Part shown: positions 16,322 through 24,999 of the stretch, piece by piece | Position numbering within the stretch: the stretch's first letter is position 1 | Layout of the letters: every line of letters starts with the position of its first letter | Source of the DNA: SVQP01 sp045587385 | GTDB taxonomy: Bacteria; Bacillota; Clostridia; Oscillospirales; CAG-272 | Length of the DNA: 64,000 bases | Direction of reading: 5' to 3' | Assembly: GCA_045587385.1 (NCBI GenBank) | Contig: JAZNCE010000007.1 | Location: 1-64,000 of the forward strand | Translations under genes and position numbers: made by a program | The notes under the pieces: generated by a model | What the model was told of the DNA's origin: nothing | Database searches by the model: none | Seen by the model: only the letters and a program-made list of their open reading frames with translations

Positions 16322-16454
16322 GGGGGTGATAAAAAATATTGTGAGTTTTCTGCTAAACCACGGGCAAAGGGGGCTTAGGACACCGACTTCGCCCCTTCCG
16401 CTTAGGTGGATGAGGTGCATCTCTCGGACGCTCTTTCACATCTTACGTAAATGC

Positions 16455-16491
16455 AAATGGGCTGAGTCATTCACTCAGCCCATTTCTTTTT
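16455..16491. terminator. hairpin terminator
   Basis: A perfect 13-bp stem AAATGGGCTGAGT (16455-16467), loop CATTC, ACTCAGCCCATTT (16473-16485), then CTTTTT on the plus strand. It lies just after the pdxY stop and may stop transcription in both directions. Confidence 0.75.
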
Positions 16492-16500
16492 GTGTTTTCA

Positions 16501-17331
16501 TTATTTCAAAAGCGCGGGGATCATAGGCACAGCCTGCTCAAAGTTGACGCCGTACCAGTTATGGTTCTCCTCTGCCTCGGTCAGGCGGATGCTCTCGTAG
16601 GTGAAATCAGCCGCAACGGCGATCGCCTCGTGCAAGCTCTTGCCGCGCATGAGTGCGCCTACGCAGGCGGATGCGAACACGTCACCCGTGCCGTGATAGG
16701 ATACGGGAATGCGGTCGTGATAGTAAGAGAAGAACGCGCCCGTGGTGCTGTCATAGCCCATAGCACCCGTCTCGTTCTCACGCAGGCTGACGCCCGTCAG
16801 CACCGCTCTCTTTGCGCCCATGTCGCAAAGACGGCGCAAAACGTCCTTGACGTACTCCTCGGAGTAGCCCTCCGCTACGTACGGAATATCCAGCATAAAG
16901 GACGCCTCGGTCATATTGGGCACGATGATATCGGCAACGGCGCAAAGCTCAGCCATCTTGTGCGCAAAGACTTGGTCAAAGCCGTAATACAGCTTGCCGT
17001 TATCACCCATAGCAGGGTCAACGAACAAAAGCGCACCCGAAAAATCCTTCGCCATTTGCTTGACCAGATCGATCTGATCAAAGGACGCAAGGTAGCCTGT
17101 ATAAATGGCATCAAAATCAATGCCCTCGCTCTTCCAATGCGCGGTAATGGGCGTGATCTCGCCCGACAGATCATGTACGGTAAAGCCCTTTTTGAAGGCG
17201 GTGTGCGTGCTGAGCACGGCGGTGGGCAGAATGGCGGCCTCCACGCCAAACGCGGAAATGATGGGAAGTGCCACGGTCAAGGAGCACTTGCCTACGCAGG
17301 AAATATCCTGCACGGTTACGATTCTTTTCAT
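16501..17331 (-). CDS. pdxY: pyridoxamine/pyridoxal kinase
   Basis: A 276-residue ribokinase-fold kinase that phosphorylates vitamin B6 vitamers to make pyridoxal phosphate. Family signs are V-Q-D-I-S-C-V-G-K-C-S at the start, T-G-Y-L, D-P-A-M-G-D-N-G-K-L-Y, I-V-P-N-M-T-E-A and the catalytic G-T-G-D at 214-217. Length is usual. It follows cysK by 23 nt, so the cofactor-salvage kinase is made together with a PLP-dependent enzyme. Assignment to the pyridoxamine-kinase branch rests on the opening motif. Confidence 0.92.
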   Translation of the reverse strand: MKRIVTVQDISCVGKCSLTVALPIISAFGVEAAILPTAVLSTHTAFKKGFTVHDLSGEITPITAHWKSEGIDFDAIYTGYLASFDQIDLVKQMAKDFSGALLFVDPAMGDNGKLYYGFDQVFAHKMAELCAVADIIVPNMTEASFMLDIPYVAEGYSEEYVKDVLRRLCDMGAKRAVLTGVSLRENETGAMGYDSTTGAFFSYYHDRIPVSYHGTGDVFASACVGALMRGKSLHEAIAVAADFTYESIRLTEAEENHNWYGVNFEQAVPMIPALLK

Positions 17332-17354
17332 GTTTTTATCCTTTCAACTCAACT

Positions 17355-18254
17355 TCAGTCATAAAGCCCCGTTGACAAATATCTTTCCCCGCCGTCGGGC
17401 AGGATGACGGCGATGATCTTGCCGCGCATGTTCGCACGGCTTGCAACCTCGTCGGCTGCGGCAATGGCTGCGCCGGAGGAAATGCCGCCAAGCAGCCCCT
17501 CGGTCTTGCCAAGCATGCGGCAAAACGCCTTTGCCTGCTCGGTGCTCACGGTGACGACCTCGTCGATCACGCTGCGATCCAGCACTTCGGGCACAAAGTT
17601 CGCACCGATGCCCTGAATACCGTGCGCTCCGCTATACCCTTTGGACAGCAAAGGGGATTCCTGCGGCTCAACCGCGATGACGCGCAGATCCGGCAGCTTT
17701 TCCTTGAGGTACTTGCCCGTGCCGCTGATGGTTCCGCCCGTCCCCACGCATGCGATCAGACAATCCACCGCGCCATTCGCTTGCGCCCAAATTTCGGGCC
17801 CCGTGGTGGCGTAATGTGCCTGCGCGTTTGCAGGGTTCTCAAATTGTCCCAATATCATAGCACCGGGGGTGTTTGCCGCCAGATGCTCTGCCTTTGCAAT
17901 CGCGCCCTTCATGCCCTCGGCAGCGGGGGTCAGCACGACCTTTGCGCCTCTTGCGCGCATGAGTGCGATCCTCTCGGCAGACATATTATCGGGCATGACG
18001 ATCACGGCACGCAAGCCGCGCGCAGACGCCTGCGCCGCCAGAGCAATGCCCGTGTTTCCCGAGGTGGGCTCGATCACCGTGCCGCCTGCCTGCAGTTTGC
18101 CCCGGGCAAACGCATCGTCCAGCATATACTGCACCGCTCTGTCCTTAGCAGAGCCCGCAGGATTGCACCACTCGCATTTGGCAAGCACGCGTGCCTGCCA
18201 GCCGTGCTCACGCTGCATGCGATCCAGCGCGGCCAAAGGCGTAGTTGCGATCAT
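17355..18254 (-). CDS. cysK: cysteine synthase A (O-acetylserine sulfhydrylase)
   Basis: A 299-residue PLP enzyme that makes cysteine from O-acetylserine and sulfide. The PLP lysine is K37 in N-P-A-G-S-A-K-D-R. The substrate loop E-P-T-S-G-N-T-G-I-A-L-A and phosphate-binding G-T-G-G-T-I-S-G-T-G are present. The ATG at 18254, after GGAGGGG, matches the family N terminus; a longer upstream frame is not needed. It is the first gene of the cysK-pdxY operon, with promoter TTGAAA-N17-TATAAT (18314-18286). No T-box or S-box leader is visible in the short leader. Confidence 0.95.
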   Translation of the reverse strand: MIATTPLAALDRMQREHGWQARVLAKCEWCNPAGSAKDRAVQYMLDDAFARGKLQAGGTVIEPTSGNTGIALAAQASARGLRAVIVMPDNMSAERIALMRARGAKVVLTPAAEGMKGAIAKAEHLAANTPGAMILGQFENPANAQAHYATTGPEIWAQANGAVDCLIACVGTGGTISGTGKYLKEKLPDLRVIAVEPQESPLLSKGYSGAHGIQGIGANFVPEVLDRSVIDEVVTVSTEQAKAFCRMLGKTEGLLGGISSGAAIAAADEVASRANMRGKIIAVILPDGGERYLSTGLYD

Positions 18255-18285
18255 AAAGCTCCCCTCCCCGAAAAATATGAGATAT

Positions 18286-18314
18286 ATTATAGCACAATTT
18301 CCATTTCTTTTCAA
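18286..18314 (-). promoter_or_regulatory. cysK-pdxY promoter
   Basis: On the minus strand TTGAAA (18314-18309), 17 nt, TATAAT (18291-18286), about 30 nt before the cysK start. Confidence 0.8.
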
Positions 18315-18522
18315 CACATCCTGCCAAGGAATTGCGATTTTGTCAAATTGCATACATTATTTCATGCCAAGAAACAATTTTTGATGCAAAGAACTAAAGG
18401 GATTTTGCCAAAAGTCTTGTTTTTTGAGGCATTTTGTGGTATCATTGGTTGAATGAACTTGTAAAGCATTTGGATATATGATACGATAGATCAATCTTTC
18501 CCTTTTTGAAAGGAGGGAGCAT

Positions 18523-20832
18523 ATGTTACCGCTTGATAAGCTCTCCGATCATGCATTGCAGGCATTGTCCGGTGCAGGTGTAGACACCGAGCACATAGAC
18601 GTTGCTTTTTATATGGATCTTGGACTCGACGCAAACTTCGGACAGGTATACCTTGCCATCAGCAAACAGGATGGCAAGCTTTATCGCGTTGCCGAAAAGG
18701 TGGAGTCCTTTTCTCTTTGTACGCTGACCGATGCGAGCATTGACAATTTTACCACCACCAACCGTCTGACCGCCACGTGGCACGCAGAGGGTGACACCGC
18801 ACCCGAAAAGACCGAGGACATGACAGACGAGCAATTCGGTGAGCTGAAAAAGGCTTACGACGCGCGCGGACAAGCCGTGATCGTGGGCTTTTGCACCAAC
18901 TCCTGCAAGCGCAAGCTGCTCGCCTTTATCAATATATGGGAACGCCTTGCGCGTGGCGACGAGATAACCGAGGAAGACCCCATCTTTGAGCAATTTTTCG
19001 CCAAGTGCCCCAAGTGCGGCAAGCTTTTTGACGATCCGCTGCGCCGCATCTGCAAAAGCTGCACCAATAAAAAGGGCACGCTGCGCCGCCTTCTGGGCTA
19101 CTTCTCCCCCTTCAAGCTGCAGCTGGTGATCATCTCCTTCTGCCTGCTTGGATCCACAGCCATCTCGCTGGTCTCGCCCTACATTTCGGGCAAGATGCTC
19201 TACGACCGCGTCATTTCTCCCGACGGTGACTTGCGCGAGGAAAAATTCGTGTACATATTAGTCGGTGTGATCATCGCCCTTGCGCTGCTCTCGCTGTTTA
19301 TTTCCATCGTGCAGAGCCGCTGCAACGCCTACATGTCCACCGAGGTGACCAAGCGCATGAAGAACGATATCTTCCGCGCCATGAACCGCCTCTCACTCTC
19401 CTACTTCAACTCCCAGCCCACGGGTAAGCTGATCAACCGCGTCAATTACGATGCCGAAAAGGTGCGCAACTTCTTTATCAACGGCGTGCCCTACCTGATC
19501 GTGCACGCCATGCAGTTTGTAGGTCTGACCATCGTGCTCATGATCCTCAACCCCTGGCTGACACTCATGATCCTTTTGCCCGTTCCGATCATCGTGCTGA
19601 TCTTCAAATACCGCCTGCCCCATCTGTGGCGTTCCTTCTCTCGCGCATGGCGCGCCTCCTCCTCGCTGACCGGTGTGCTCAACGATTCGCTTTCCGGCAT
19701 CCGCGTGGTCAAGGCGTTTGCAAAGGAGGACGTCGAGACCAAGCAATTCTACGGCTACTCCACAAGACTCATGCAGGCAAATCTGCGCTCCAACCTCATC
19801 GCCCTTTCCATCTTCCCTGTCATTTCGCTGATCATCGGTGTGTTCGGCAACATGGTCTGGGGTGTGGGCGGCTTGCAGGTCATCGGCAAGCAGATGTCTT
19901 ACGGTGATCTTTCCATGTTCGTCAGCTACATGGGCATGGTCTTTGCCCCCTTGAACTTCTTCTCGCAGTTTACCAACATGCTCACCGACACGCTCAACAG
20001 CGCACAGCGTATGTTTGAGGTGCAGGACATGATCCCCGATATTACCGACGCGCCCGACGCCGTCGAGATGCCCGAGATTCGCGGCGATATCGAATTCAAG
20101 GGCGTCGGCTTCCATTACAACCCCAACCGTCCCATCTTGAAGGACGTCACCTTTACCATTCATCAAGGTGACCGCATCGGTCTTGTGGGTCACACGGGCA
20201 GCGGCAAATCCACCATTGCCAATCTGATCACGCGCATGTACGACGTGGTCAGCGGCAGCGTGACCATTGACGGCGTGGACGTCAAGCAGATCAAGCAAGC
20301 CTCGCTGCGCGGCGGCATTGCCATCGTTTCCCAAGAGATTTTCATTTTCCGCGGCACGATTGCCGATAACATTCGCTACGGCAAACCCGAGGCTACCATA
20401 GAGGAGGTCATTGCCGCAGCCCGCGCTGCCAACGCGCACGATTTCATCATGGCTCTGCCCGAGGGATATGAAACCATGGTTGGTATCGGCTCGCGTTCGC
20501 TTTCGGGCGGTGAGCGTCAGCGCGTCTCCATCGCGCGTGCGCTCTTGCTGGATCCCGCTATTCTGATCCTTGACGAGGCAACCGCCGCTATGGATACCGA
20601 AACCGAGCACCAGATCAGCACAGCGATTGATAAGCTGATCGAAGGCAAGACCAGCATCAGCATTGCGCACCGCCTCTCCACGCTCAAAAACTGCAACTAC
20701 ATCATGGCAATGGAAAACGGTGAGCTGGTGGAAATGGGTACGCAGGAAGAGCTGATGGAAAAAGAGGGCGTTTACTACAAGCTGTGGACGCTGCAGAACG
20801 AACAAATGACCAAGGTTATGGAAGGCAAATAA
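18523..20832 (+). CDS. ABC exporter half-transporter with N-terminal zinc-ribbon module
   Basis: A 769-residue fused permease-ATPase. Residues 1-155 are an extra cytoplasmic domain of PH-like look, followed by a four-Cys zinc ribbon (C162, C165, C177, C180). The membrane domain has about six helices (about 195-480). The nucleotide-binding domain has Walker A G-H-T-G-S-G-K-S-T near 555, signature L-S-G-G-E-R-Q near 659, Walker B L-I-L-D-E-A-T and the H-loop I-A-H-R-L-S, all intact. It probably pairs with the protein at 21481 as a heterodimer. The substrate is unknown; the DUF1854 gene between them marks this transporter class. Confidence 0.92.
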   Translation: MLPLDKLSDHALQALSGAGVDTEHIDVAFYMDLGLDANFGQVYLAISKQDGKLYRVAEKVESFSLCTLTDASIDNFTTTNRLTATWHAEGDTAPEKTEDMTDEQFGELKKAYDARGQAVIVGFCTNSCKRKLLAFINIWERLARGDEITEEDPIFEQFFAKCPKCGKLFDDPLRRICKSCTNKKGTLRRLLGYFSPFKLQLVIISFCLLGSTAISLVSPYISGKMLYDRVISPDGDLREEKFVYILVGVIIALALLSLFISIVQSRCNAYMSTEVTKRMKNDIFRAMNRLSLSYFNSQPTGKLINRVNYDAEKVRNFFINGVPYLIVHAMQFVGLTIVLMILNPWLTLMILLPVPIIVLIFKYRLPHLWRSFSRAWRASSSLTGVLNDSLSGIRVVKAFAKEDVETKQFYGYSTRLMQANLRSNLIALSIFPVISLIIGVFGNMVWGVGGLQVIGKQMSYGDLSMFVSYMGMVFAPLNFFSQFTNMLTDTLNSAQRMFEVQDMIPDITDAPDAVEMPEIRGDIEFKGVGFHYNPNRPILKDVTFTIHQGDRIGLVGHTGSGKSTIANLITRMYDVVSGSVTIDGVDVKQIKQASLRGGIAIVSQEIFIFRGTIADNIRYGKPEATIEEVIAAARAANAHDFIMALPEGYETMVGIGSRSLSGGERQRVSIARALLLDPAILILDEATAAMDTETEHQISTAIDKLIEGKTSISIAHRLSTLKNCNYIMAMENGELVEMGTQEELMEKEGVYYKLWTLQNEQMTKVMEGK

Positions 20833-20844
20833 GGAGGGATGACT

Positions 20845-21468
20845 ATGCAAAACAAATATAGATACATGCACCACGGTGGACCTCACGGCGGACGCTTCGG
20901 TCACGGTGGGCCTCACGGCGCAGGGGGCGAGCGTCCCTTGTTTGAAAAGCGCGTGTCCGTTGTCCTGCATCCGCAAAACGCAGCCTTCATGCGCTCGGGC
21001 GGCGGACTTCTGTCCTTGACGCTGACTAAGGAGGACGGCACGACCGAGGAATTCGAGAGAGTCATTCCCGTGCGCGCCTTCCCCATCACCGATCCCGATT
21101 GCTATATCTGCATTCGCGAGCCCGACACCAAGAAAAAGGGCAAGGGCGAGGAGATCGGCATGATCGAGCGTCTGGACGCATTTGACGAGCAGGCACAGAC
21201 CCTCATTTTAGAAGAGCTGGACCGCCGCTATTTTACCCCCGCGATCAAAAAGATCCATTCCCTGCATGAAAAATTCGGATACCTGTATTTTGACGTGACC
21301 ACCACCGCAGGCCGCTCGGAATTCATCATGGCGAACCCCTCCGGCAGCTTCCGCACCCTGGAGGACGGCAGAATTTTCATGTACGATATCGACGGCAACT
21401 GCTATTGCGTGCAAGACCCCGAGGCGCTGGACAAAGCCAGCTTGAAGAAGATTGAGATCTATCTCTGA
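20845..21468 (+). CDS. DUF1854 protein with His/Gly-rich N terminus
   Basis: A 207-residue protein. The first 30 residues are a His/Gly-rich tail (M-H-H-G-G-P-H-G-G-R-F-G-H-G-G-P) that could bind metal. The rest matches DUF1854: E-L-D-R-R-Y-F-T-P-A-I, K-F-G-Y-L-Y-F-D-V-T-T, then I-F-M-Y-D-I-D-G-N-C-Y. DUF1854 proteins are known, from memory, beside ABC transporters tied to cyanophycin metabolism; no cyanophycin genes are visible here. The ATG at 20845 is 6 nt after GGAGGG, while the ATG at 20839 touches it. It lies 12 nt after one ABC gene and 12 nt before the next, so it is probably a cytoplasmic accessory subunit. Confidence 0.85.
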   Translation: MQNKYRYMHHGGPHGGRFGHGGPHGAGGERPLFEKRVSVVLHPQNAAFMRSGGGLLSLTLTKEDGTTEEFERVIPVRAFPITDPDCYICIREPDTKKKGKGEEIGMIERLDAFDEQAQTLILEELDRRYFTPAIKKIHSLHEKFGYLYFDVTTTAGRSEFIMANPSGSFRTLEDGRIFMYDIDGNCYCVQDPEALDKASLKKIEIYL

Positions 21469-21480
21469 CGGAGGTATTTC

Positions 21481-23727
21481 ATGAAGCTGATTTATGAGCT
21501 CGATTCCGCCAACCGCGCAGCATTGGAAGCAGCGGGCGGCGGAGACGAGAAAATTCTATACTGTATTCCCTTTGAATACGAGGATACGGGTACGGTGGAT
21601 GGCTACATGGTGCTCACCCCTACCCACCTCTACAAGCTGTACGACGGCAAGCTTGGCGGCAAATGGGAAATGAGCCGCATGAGAGAGTTTTCCGTGGAAG
21701 TGATGTACGGCTGCGCAGGCTTTTACGCATATTATGACGAGGACTCCATCCTGCTCTGCCGCTTTGCCACGGGCAAGAGTCTGGTTCGCTATACCGTATT
21801 GGCGCACGGCTGCGACATGGTATCGGAAGGGCGCACGGAAAATCTGCCCACCAGCGACGAGCCCGAGCGTTACTGCCCCAAGTGCGGCAGACCCTTTATC
21901 CGCAACACGCACATCTGCCCCTATTGCCGCGACAAGGGAAAGATCTACAAAACGCTTTGGGATCTGACCAAGGGCATGCGCCTTTGGATCATGGCACCGC
22001 TCTTTACCGCAGCCGTGGCACTTTGCCTGACCTTTATTGCCCCCTATTTCCAGGAAATTCTGATCAACGACTACATTCTTGCGGAAAATCCGCTGTCGTT
22101 TGACACTTGGCAGGATTGGCTTTGGATGTTCCTTCTCGTCTCGGGCGCGATCGTATCCATTGATATTTTGCACCGCATACTGGGCATTGTGCAAAGCCGC
22201 ATTTCCGCGGTGACCGGTGCACGCTTTACGCGCATGCTGCGCACCAAGCTCTTTGAAAAGATTCAAACGCTCACCATGGCGTCGGTACAGAAAAAATCCA
22301 CGGGTGACCTCATGGGACGCATCAACAACGACGTCAACGTGGTGCAAAACTTCGTGGTGCACCTGCTGCCCACTTACTTTGCACAACTGGTTTCCTTTGT
22401 TGTGGGTCTGTTCCTGATTTTGTTCATGAGCTTTAAGCTGGGCGTGCCGCTCTTGGCACTCTACATCTTCCTGCCTCTGCCCATTGTGGTCATTGCGCTG
22501 TGGAGATTCCGCCGCATCATGCGTAAGCGCAACCGCCGCGCGTGGATGCTGGGCAGACGCACCAATCTGACTCTGCAGGACGTGCTCAGCGGCATCCGCG
22601 TAGTCAAGACCTACGGACGTGAGCAAAGTGCGATCGACACCTTTGCGGATTGCACCGAAAAGCAGGCAAAGCAAAACTACTCCAACGCCAAGCTCTTTGA
22701 CGTGGTCTTCCCCGTCCTGGGCTTTGTGATGCGACTTGGCAGCTACTTCATTCTGTGGCACGGCAACCTGCTTTTGTTCCGCGGTGCACTTGAGGTGGGT
22801 ACGCTCAACCGCTTTAATTCTTATGCAAATATCATTTACGCACCTCTGATGCAGATCACCACCATTCCCCGTAATATCTCCGAATTCATGACCTCGTTTG
22901 GCAAGATCATGGAGATCATGGAGGAGCAGCCCGAGATTGCAGATATTGCAGAGCCTCGCGACGTCAAGCTGCAGGGCGCAGTCAGCATCAGGAACGTAAC
23001 CTTCGGCTACGAGAGTGCCGTTCCCGTGCTCAAAAACGTATCCTTGGACGTCCGGCCGGGTGAAATGATCGGCATCGTGGGTCATTCGGGCTGCGGCAAG
23101 TCCACGCTGATCAATCTGGTCATGCGCCTTTACGATCCTGCCGAGGGCTATATTGCATTTGACGGCGTTAACGCCAAGGAAATCAGCCAGACCGCGCTGC
23201 GCTCGCAGATCGGTGTGGTGCTACAGGAAACGCATCTGTTTTCGGGCACGGTACGCGACAACATCCGCTACGCAAAGCCGCACGCCACCAATGCCGAGGT
23301 CATTGCCGCTGCACGCGCAGCCAATGCGCACGACTTCATTATGTCGCTGCCGCAGGGATATAACACCGTGGTTGGCGAAAAGGGCTATTCCCTTTCGGGC
23401 GGTGAGCGTCAGCGCGTGGCAATCGCACGTGCGCTGATCCACAATCCCAAAATCCTGATTTTGGACGAGGCGACCGCAGCCCTTGACACCGAGACCGAAA
23501 AGCTGATTCAGGATGCCATTGACGGCATGACCGAAAACCGCACGGTATTTGCCATTGCGCACCGCCTTTCCACGCTGCGCAATGCCGACCGCATTCTGGT
23601 GCTGGATCACGGTGAGGTTGCCGAATGCGGCACGCACGTTGAGCTTTTGGAGGCGCAAGGCGTTTATTACAAGCTCGTAATGGCACAGGCACGCGCCGCT
23701 TTGGAAAAAACGGGCGGCATGATGTAG
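21481..23727 (+). CDS. ABC exporter half-transporter with N-terminal zinc-ribbon module
   Basis: A 748-residue fused permease-ATPase, second half of the pair. Residues 1-130 are an extra domain of the same type as in the partner, then a zinc ribbon (C132, C135, C146, C149). Six membrane helices follow (about 165-450). The ATPase has Walker A G-H-S-G-C-G-K-S-T near 535, signature L-S-G-G-E-R-Q near 637, Walker B L-I-L-D-E-A-T and the H-loop I-A-H-R-L-S. Both ATP sites of the predicted heterodimer keep the catalytic Glu, unlike many asymmetric exporters. It ends the three-gene operon at the hairpin 23754-23785. Confidence 0.92.
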   Translation: MKLIYELDSANRAALEAAGGGDEKILYCIPFEYEDTGTVDGYMVLTPTHLYKLYDGKLGGKWEMSRMREFSVEVMYGCAGFYAYYDEDSILLCRFATGKSLVRYTVLAHGCDMVSEGRTENLPTSDEPERYCPKCGRPFIRNTHICPYCRDKGKIYKTLWDLTKGMRLWIMAPLFTAAVALCLTFIAPYFQEILINDYILAENPLSFDTWQDWLWMFLLVSGAIVSIDILHRILGIVQSRISAVTGARFTRMLRTKLFEKIQTLTMASVQKKSTGDLMGRINNDVNVVQNFVVHLLPTYFAQLVSFVVGLFLILFMSFKLGVPLLALYIFLPLPIVVIALWRFRRIMRKRNRRAWMLGRRTNLTLQDVLSGIRVVKTYGREQSAIDTFADCTEKQAKQNYSNAKLFDVVFPVLGFVMRLGSYFILWHGNLLLFRGALEVGTLNRFNSYANIIYAPLMQITTIPRNISEFMTSFGKIMEIMEEQPEIADIAEPRDVKLQGAVSIRNVTFGYESAVPVLKNVSLDVRPGEMIGIVGHSGCGKSTLINLVMRLYDPAEGYIAFDGVNAKEISQTALRSQIGVVLQETHLFSGTVRDNIRYAKPHATNAEVIAAARAANAHDFIMSLPQGYNTVVGEKGYSLSGGERQRVAIARALIHNPKILILDEATAALDTETEKLIQDAIDGMTENRTVFAIAHRLSTLRNADRILVLDHGEVAECGTHVELLEAQGVYYKLVMAQARAALEKTGGMM

Positions 23728-24044
23728 CGCAGCCATGCGCTGCATCAGTGAAGAATCGGCAGAGAACTTGTTTTCTCTGCCGATTTGTGTTATAATGGGA
23801 TTACATCGTAGGGCGGGGTAGCAAAGCGGCGCGAGGATCTTGAATGACACCACAGTGTGGTGTCAGACTCCGAGCGTGACCGAGCCCACAGGCGAGACCT
23901 TGCTCCCGCTGTCACAAAAGATTTTTTTCGATAAAGCAGCGGGAGTAACCCCCCGCCCTACATTTGCCCCGATGCCTTTTGTCATACAAAAACGAAACTG
24001 ATGCGATAAATCAAACGAATGGAAAGATTAACGGAGGCGTTGAA
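23728..24044. other. intergenic region with terminator, promoter-like site and repeat
   Basis: It holds the ABC operon terminator, TTGTTT-N17-TATAAT (23768-23796), and from 23812 to 23957 a GC-rich block that begins GTAGGGCGGGG and ends CCCCCCGCCCTAC. The block resembles the inverted-repeat element at 61481-61643. An internal stem GACACCACA/TGTGGTGTC lies at 23849-23867. Confidence 0.55.
23754..23785 (+). terminator. terminator of the ABC-DUF1854-ABC operon
   Basis: Perfect 13-bp arms AATCGGCAGAGAA (23754-23766) and TTCTCTGCCGATT (23773-23785); the T-tract is short. Confidence 0.75.
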
Positions 24045-24785
24045 ATGCAAAAGCCTGAAATGATTATTTTTGATTATGGACGCACATTGCTATATCAGCC
24101 AAACTTTAATACGTCAAATGGAAATAAGGCAATTTATCCATATATAAGCAGAAATCCGCGCAATATTACATTTGAGGAATATGATAAAACCATCATAGAG
24201 TTATTTGCAAAAATCAAGGCGGAACGAGGAAATATCATCGAAATTCATGAGCATAATTTTTTGAAATTGGCAATGGAATATATGGATATTTCGTTGTCTG
24301 TATCAATAGAAGAGGCAGAAGAGATCATTATGAACGGGATATCGCAAGGAGCCATAATGCCTTATGCTGATAAAATGCTGGATTATCTCAATGCAAAAGG
24401 AATCCGAACAGGCGTAATAAGCAATAATTGTTTTTCGGGCAATGCCTTGAAAAGTTTATTTGACAGACTTCTTCCAAGAAACAATTTTGAATTTGTTTTA
24501 GTGTCAAGTGATTACATCTTCAGAAAGCCACATAGTATGATGTTTGATATTGCATTACAAAAATCAGGCTTGTCAGCTGATAAAGTATGGTATTGCGGAG
24601 ATAGCGTAGCCGCTGATGTACAAGGTGCAAAAAATGTTGGGATGTTTCCTGTTTTATATGAAGGAATGACTGTTGACTGTACCAGTCCTTTTGCGCATCA
24701 GAATGACGATTTGGAAATTGATTTTGAATATTTGCATATTCAAGATTGGAATGAACTGATCCATATATTGGAGCAAATGAATTGA
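24045..24785 (+). CDS. HAD-superfamily hydrolase
   Basis: A 246-residue cytoplasmic phosphatase-like protein. Motif I is F-D-Y-G-R-T-L, motif II V-I-S-N-N, motif III R-K-P, motif IV G-D-S-V-A-A-D, with a helical cap between I and II. The usual second Asp of motif I (D-x-D) is Gly here; the nucleophile Asp remains. This occurs in some HAD subgroups with altered chemistry. The ATG at 24045 follows GGAGG; an upstream ATG has none. Base composition is clearly more AT-rich than either neighbour, and a 40-bp inverted repeat follows at once, so recent acquisition is likely. The substrate is unknown. Confidence 0.85.
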   Translation: MQKPEMIIFDYGRTLLYQPNFNTSNGNKAIYPYISRNPRNITFEEYDKTIIELFAKIKAERGNIIEIHEHNFLKLAMEYMDISLSVSIEEAEEIIMNGISQGAIMPYADKMLDYLNAKGIRTGVISNNCFSGNALKSLFDRLLPRNNFEFVLVSSDYIFRKPHSMMFDIALQKSGLSADKVWYCGDSVAADVQGAKNVGMFPVLYEGMTVDCTSPFAHQNDDLEIDFEYLHIQDWNELIHILEQMN

Positions 24786-24800
24786 TATTTGCCGTCATGC

Positions 24801-24908
24801 AGGCGCGGTGATACCAAAAGCCTTGCCCCGCTGGGGAAGGTGGCGCCGCAGGCGACGGATGAGGTCCCCCTTCCCCAGTGGTGCAAGGCTTTTGGTTTCA
24901 CCGCGCCT
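24801..24908. repeat. MITE-like element with 40-bp inverted arms
   Basis: Arms 24801-24840 and 24869-24908 pair at 37 of 40 positions around a 28-nt centre. The centre contains GGTGGCG and GACGGATGAGG, a style of element that recurs, from memory, in gut Oscillospiraceae genomes. It lies between the HAD gene and the GH38 promoter. Confidence 0.9.
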
Positions 24909-24940
24909 GCCCAATTATACCCGAATATGTGAAACAGCAC

Positions 24941-24969
24941 TTGCCATTTTGGCTTTTATCATGTATAAT
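24941..24969 (+). promoter_or_regulatory. promoter of the GH38-WYL operon
   Basis: TTGCCA at 24941-24946, 17 nt, TATAAT at 24964-24969, 30 nt before the ATG. Confidence 0.8.
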
Positions 24970-24999
24970 TAAGGAAAGCCCCCGAAAGGAGTTTGAGAC

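Noticed and set aside
23812..23957. GC-rich block considered as a structured RNA or riboswitch for the HAD gene
   Set aside because: Its ends match the GTAGGGCGG repeat seen at 61481-61643, so a repeat explains it better; no known riboswitch core was recognised.
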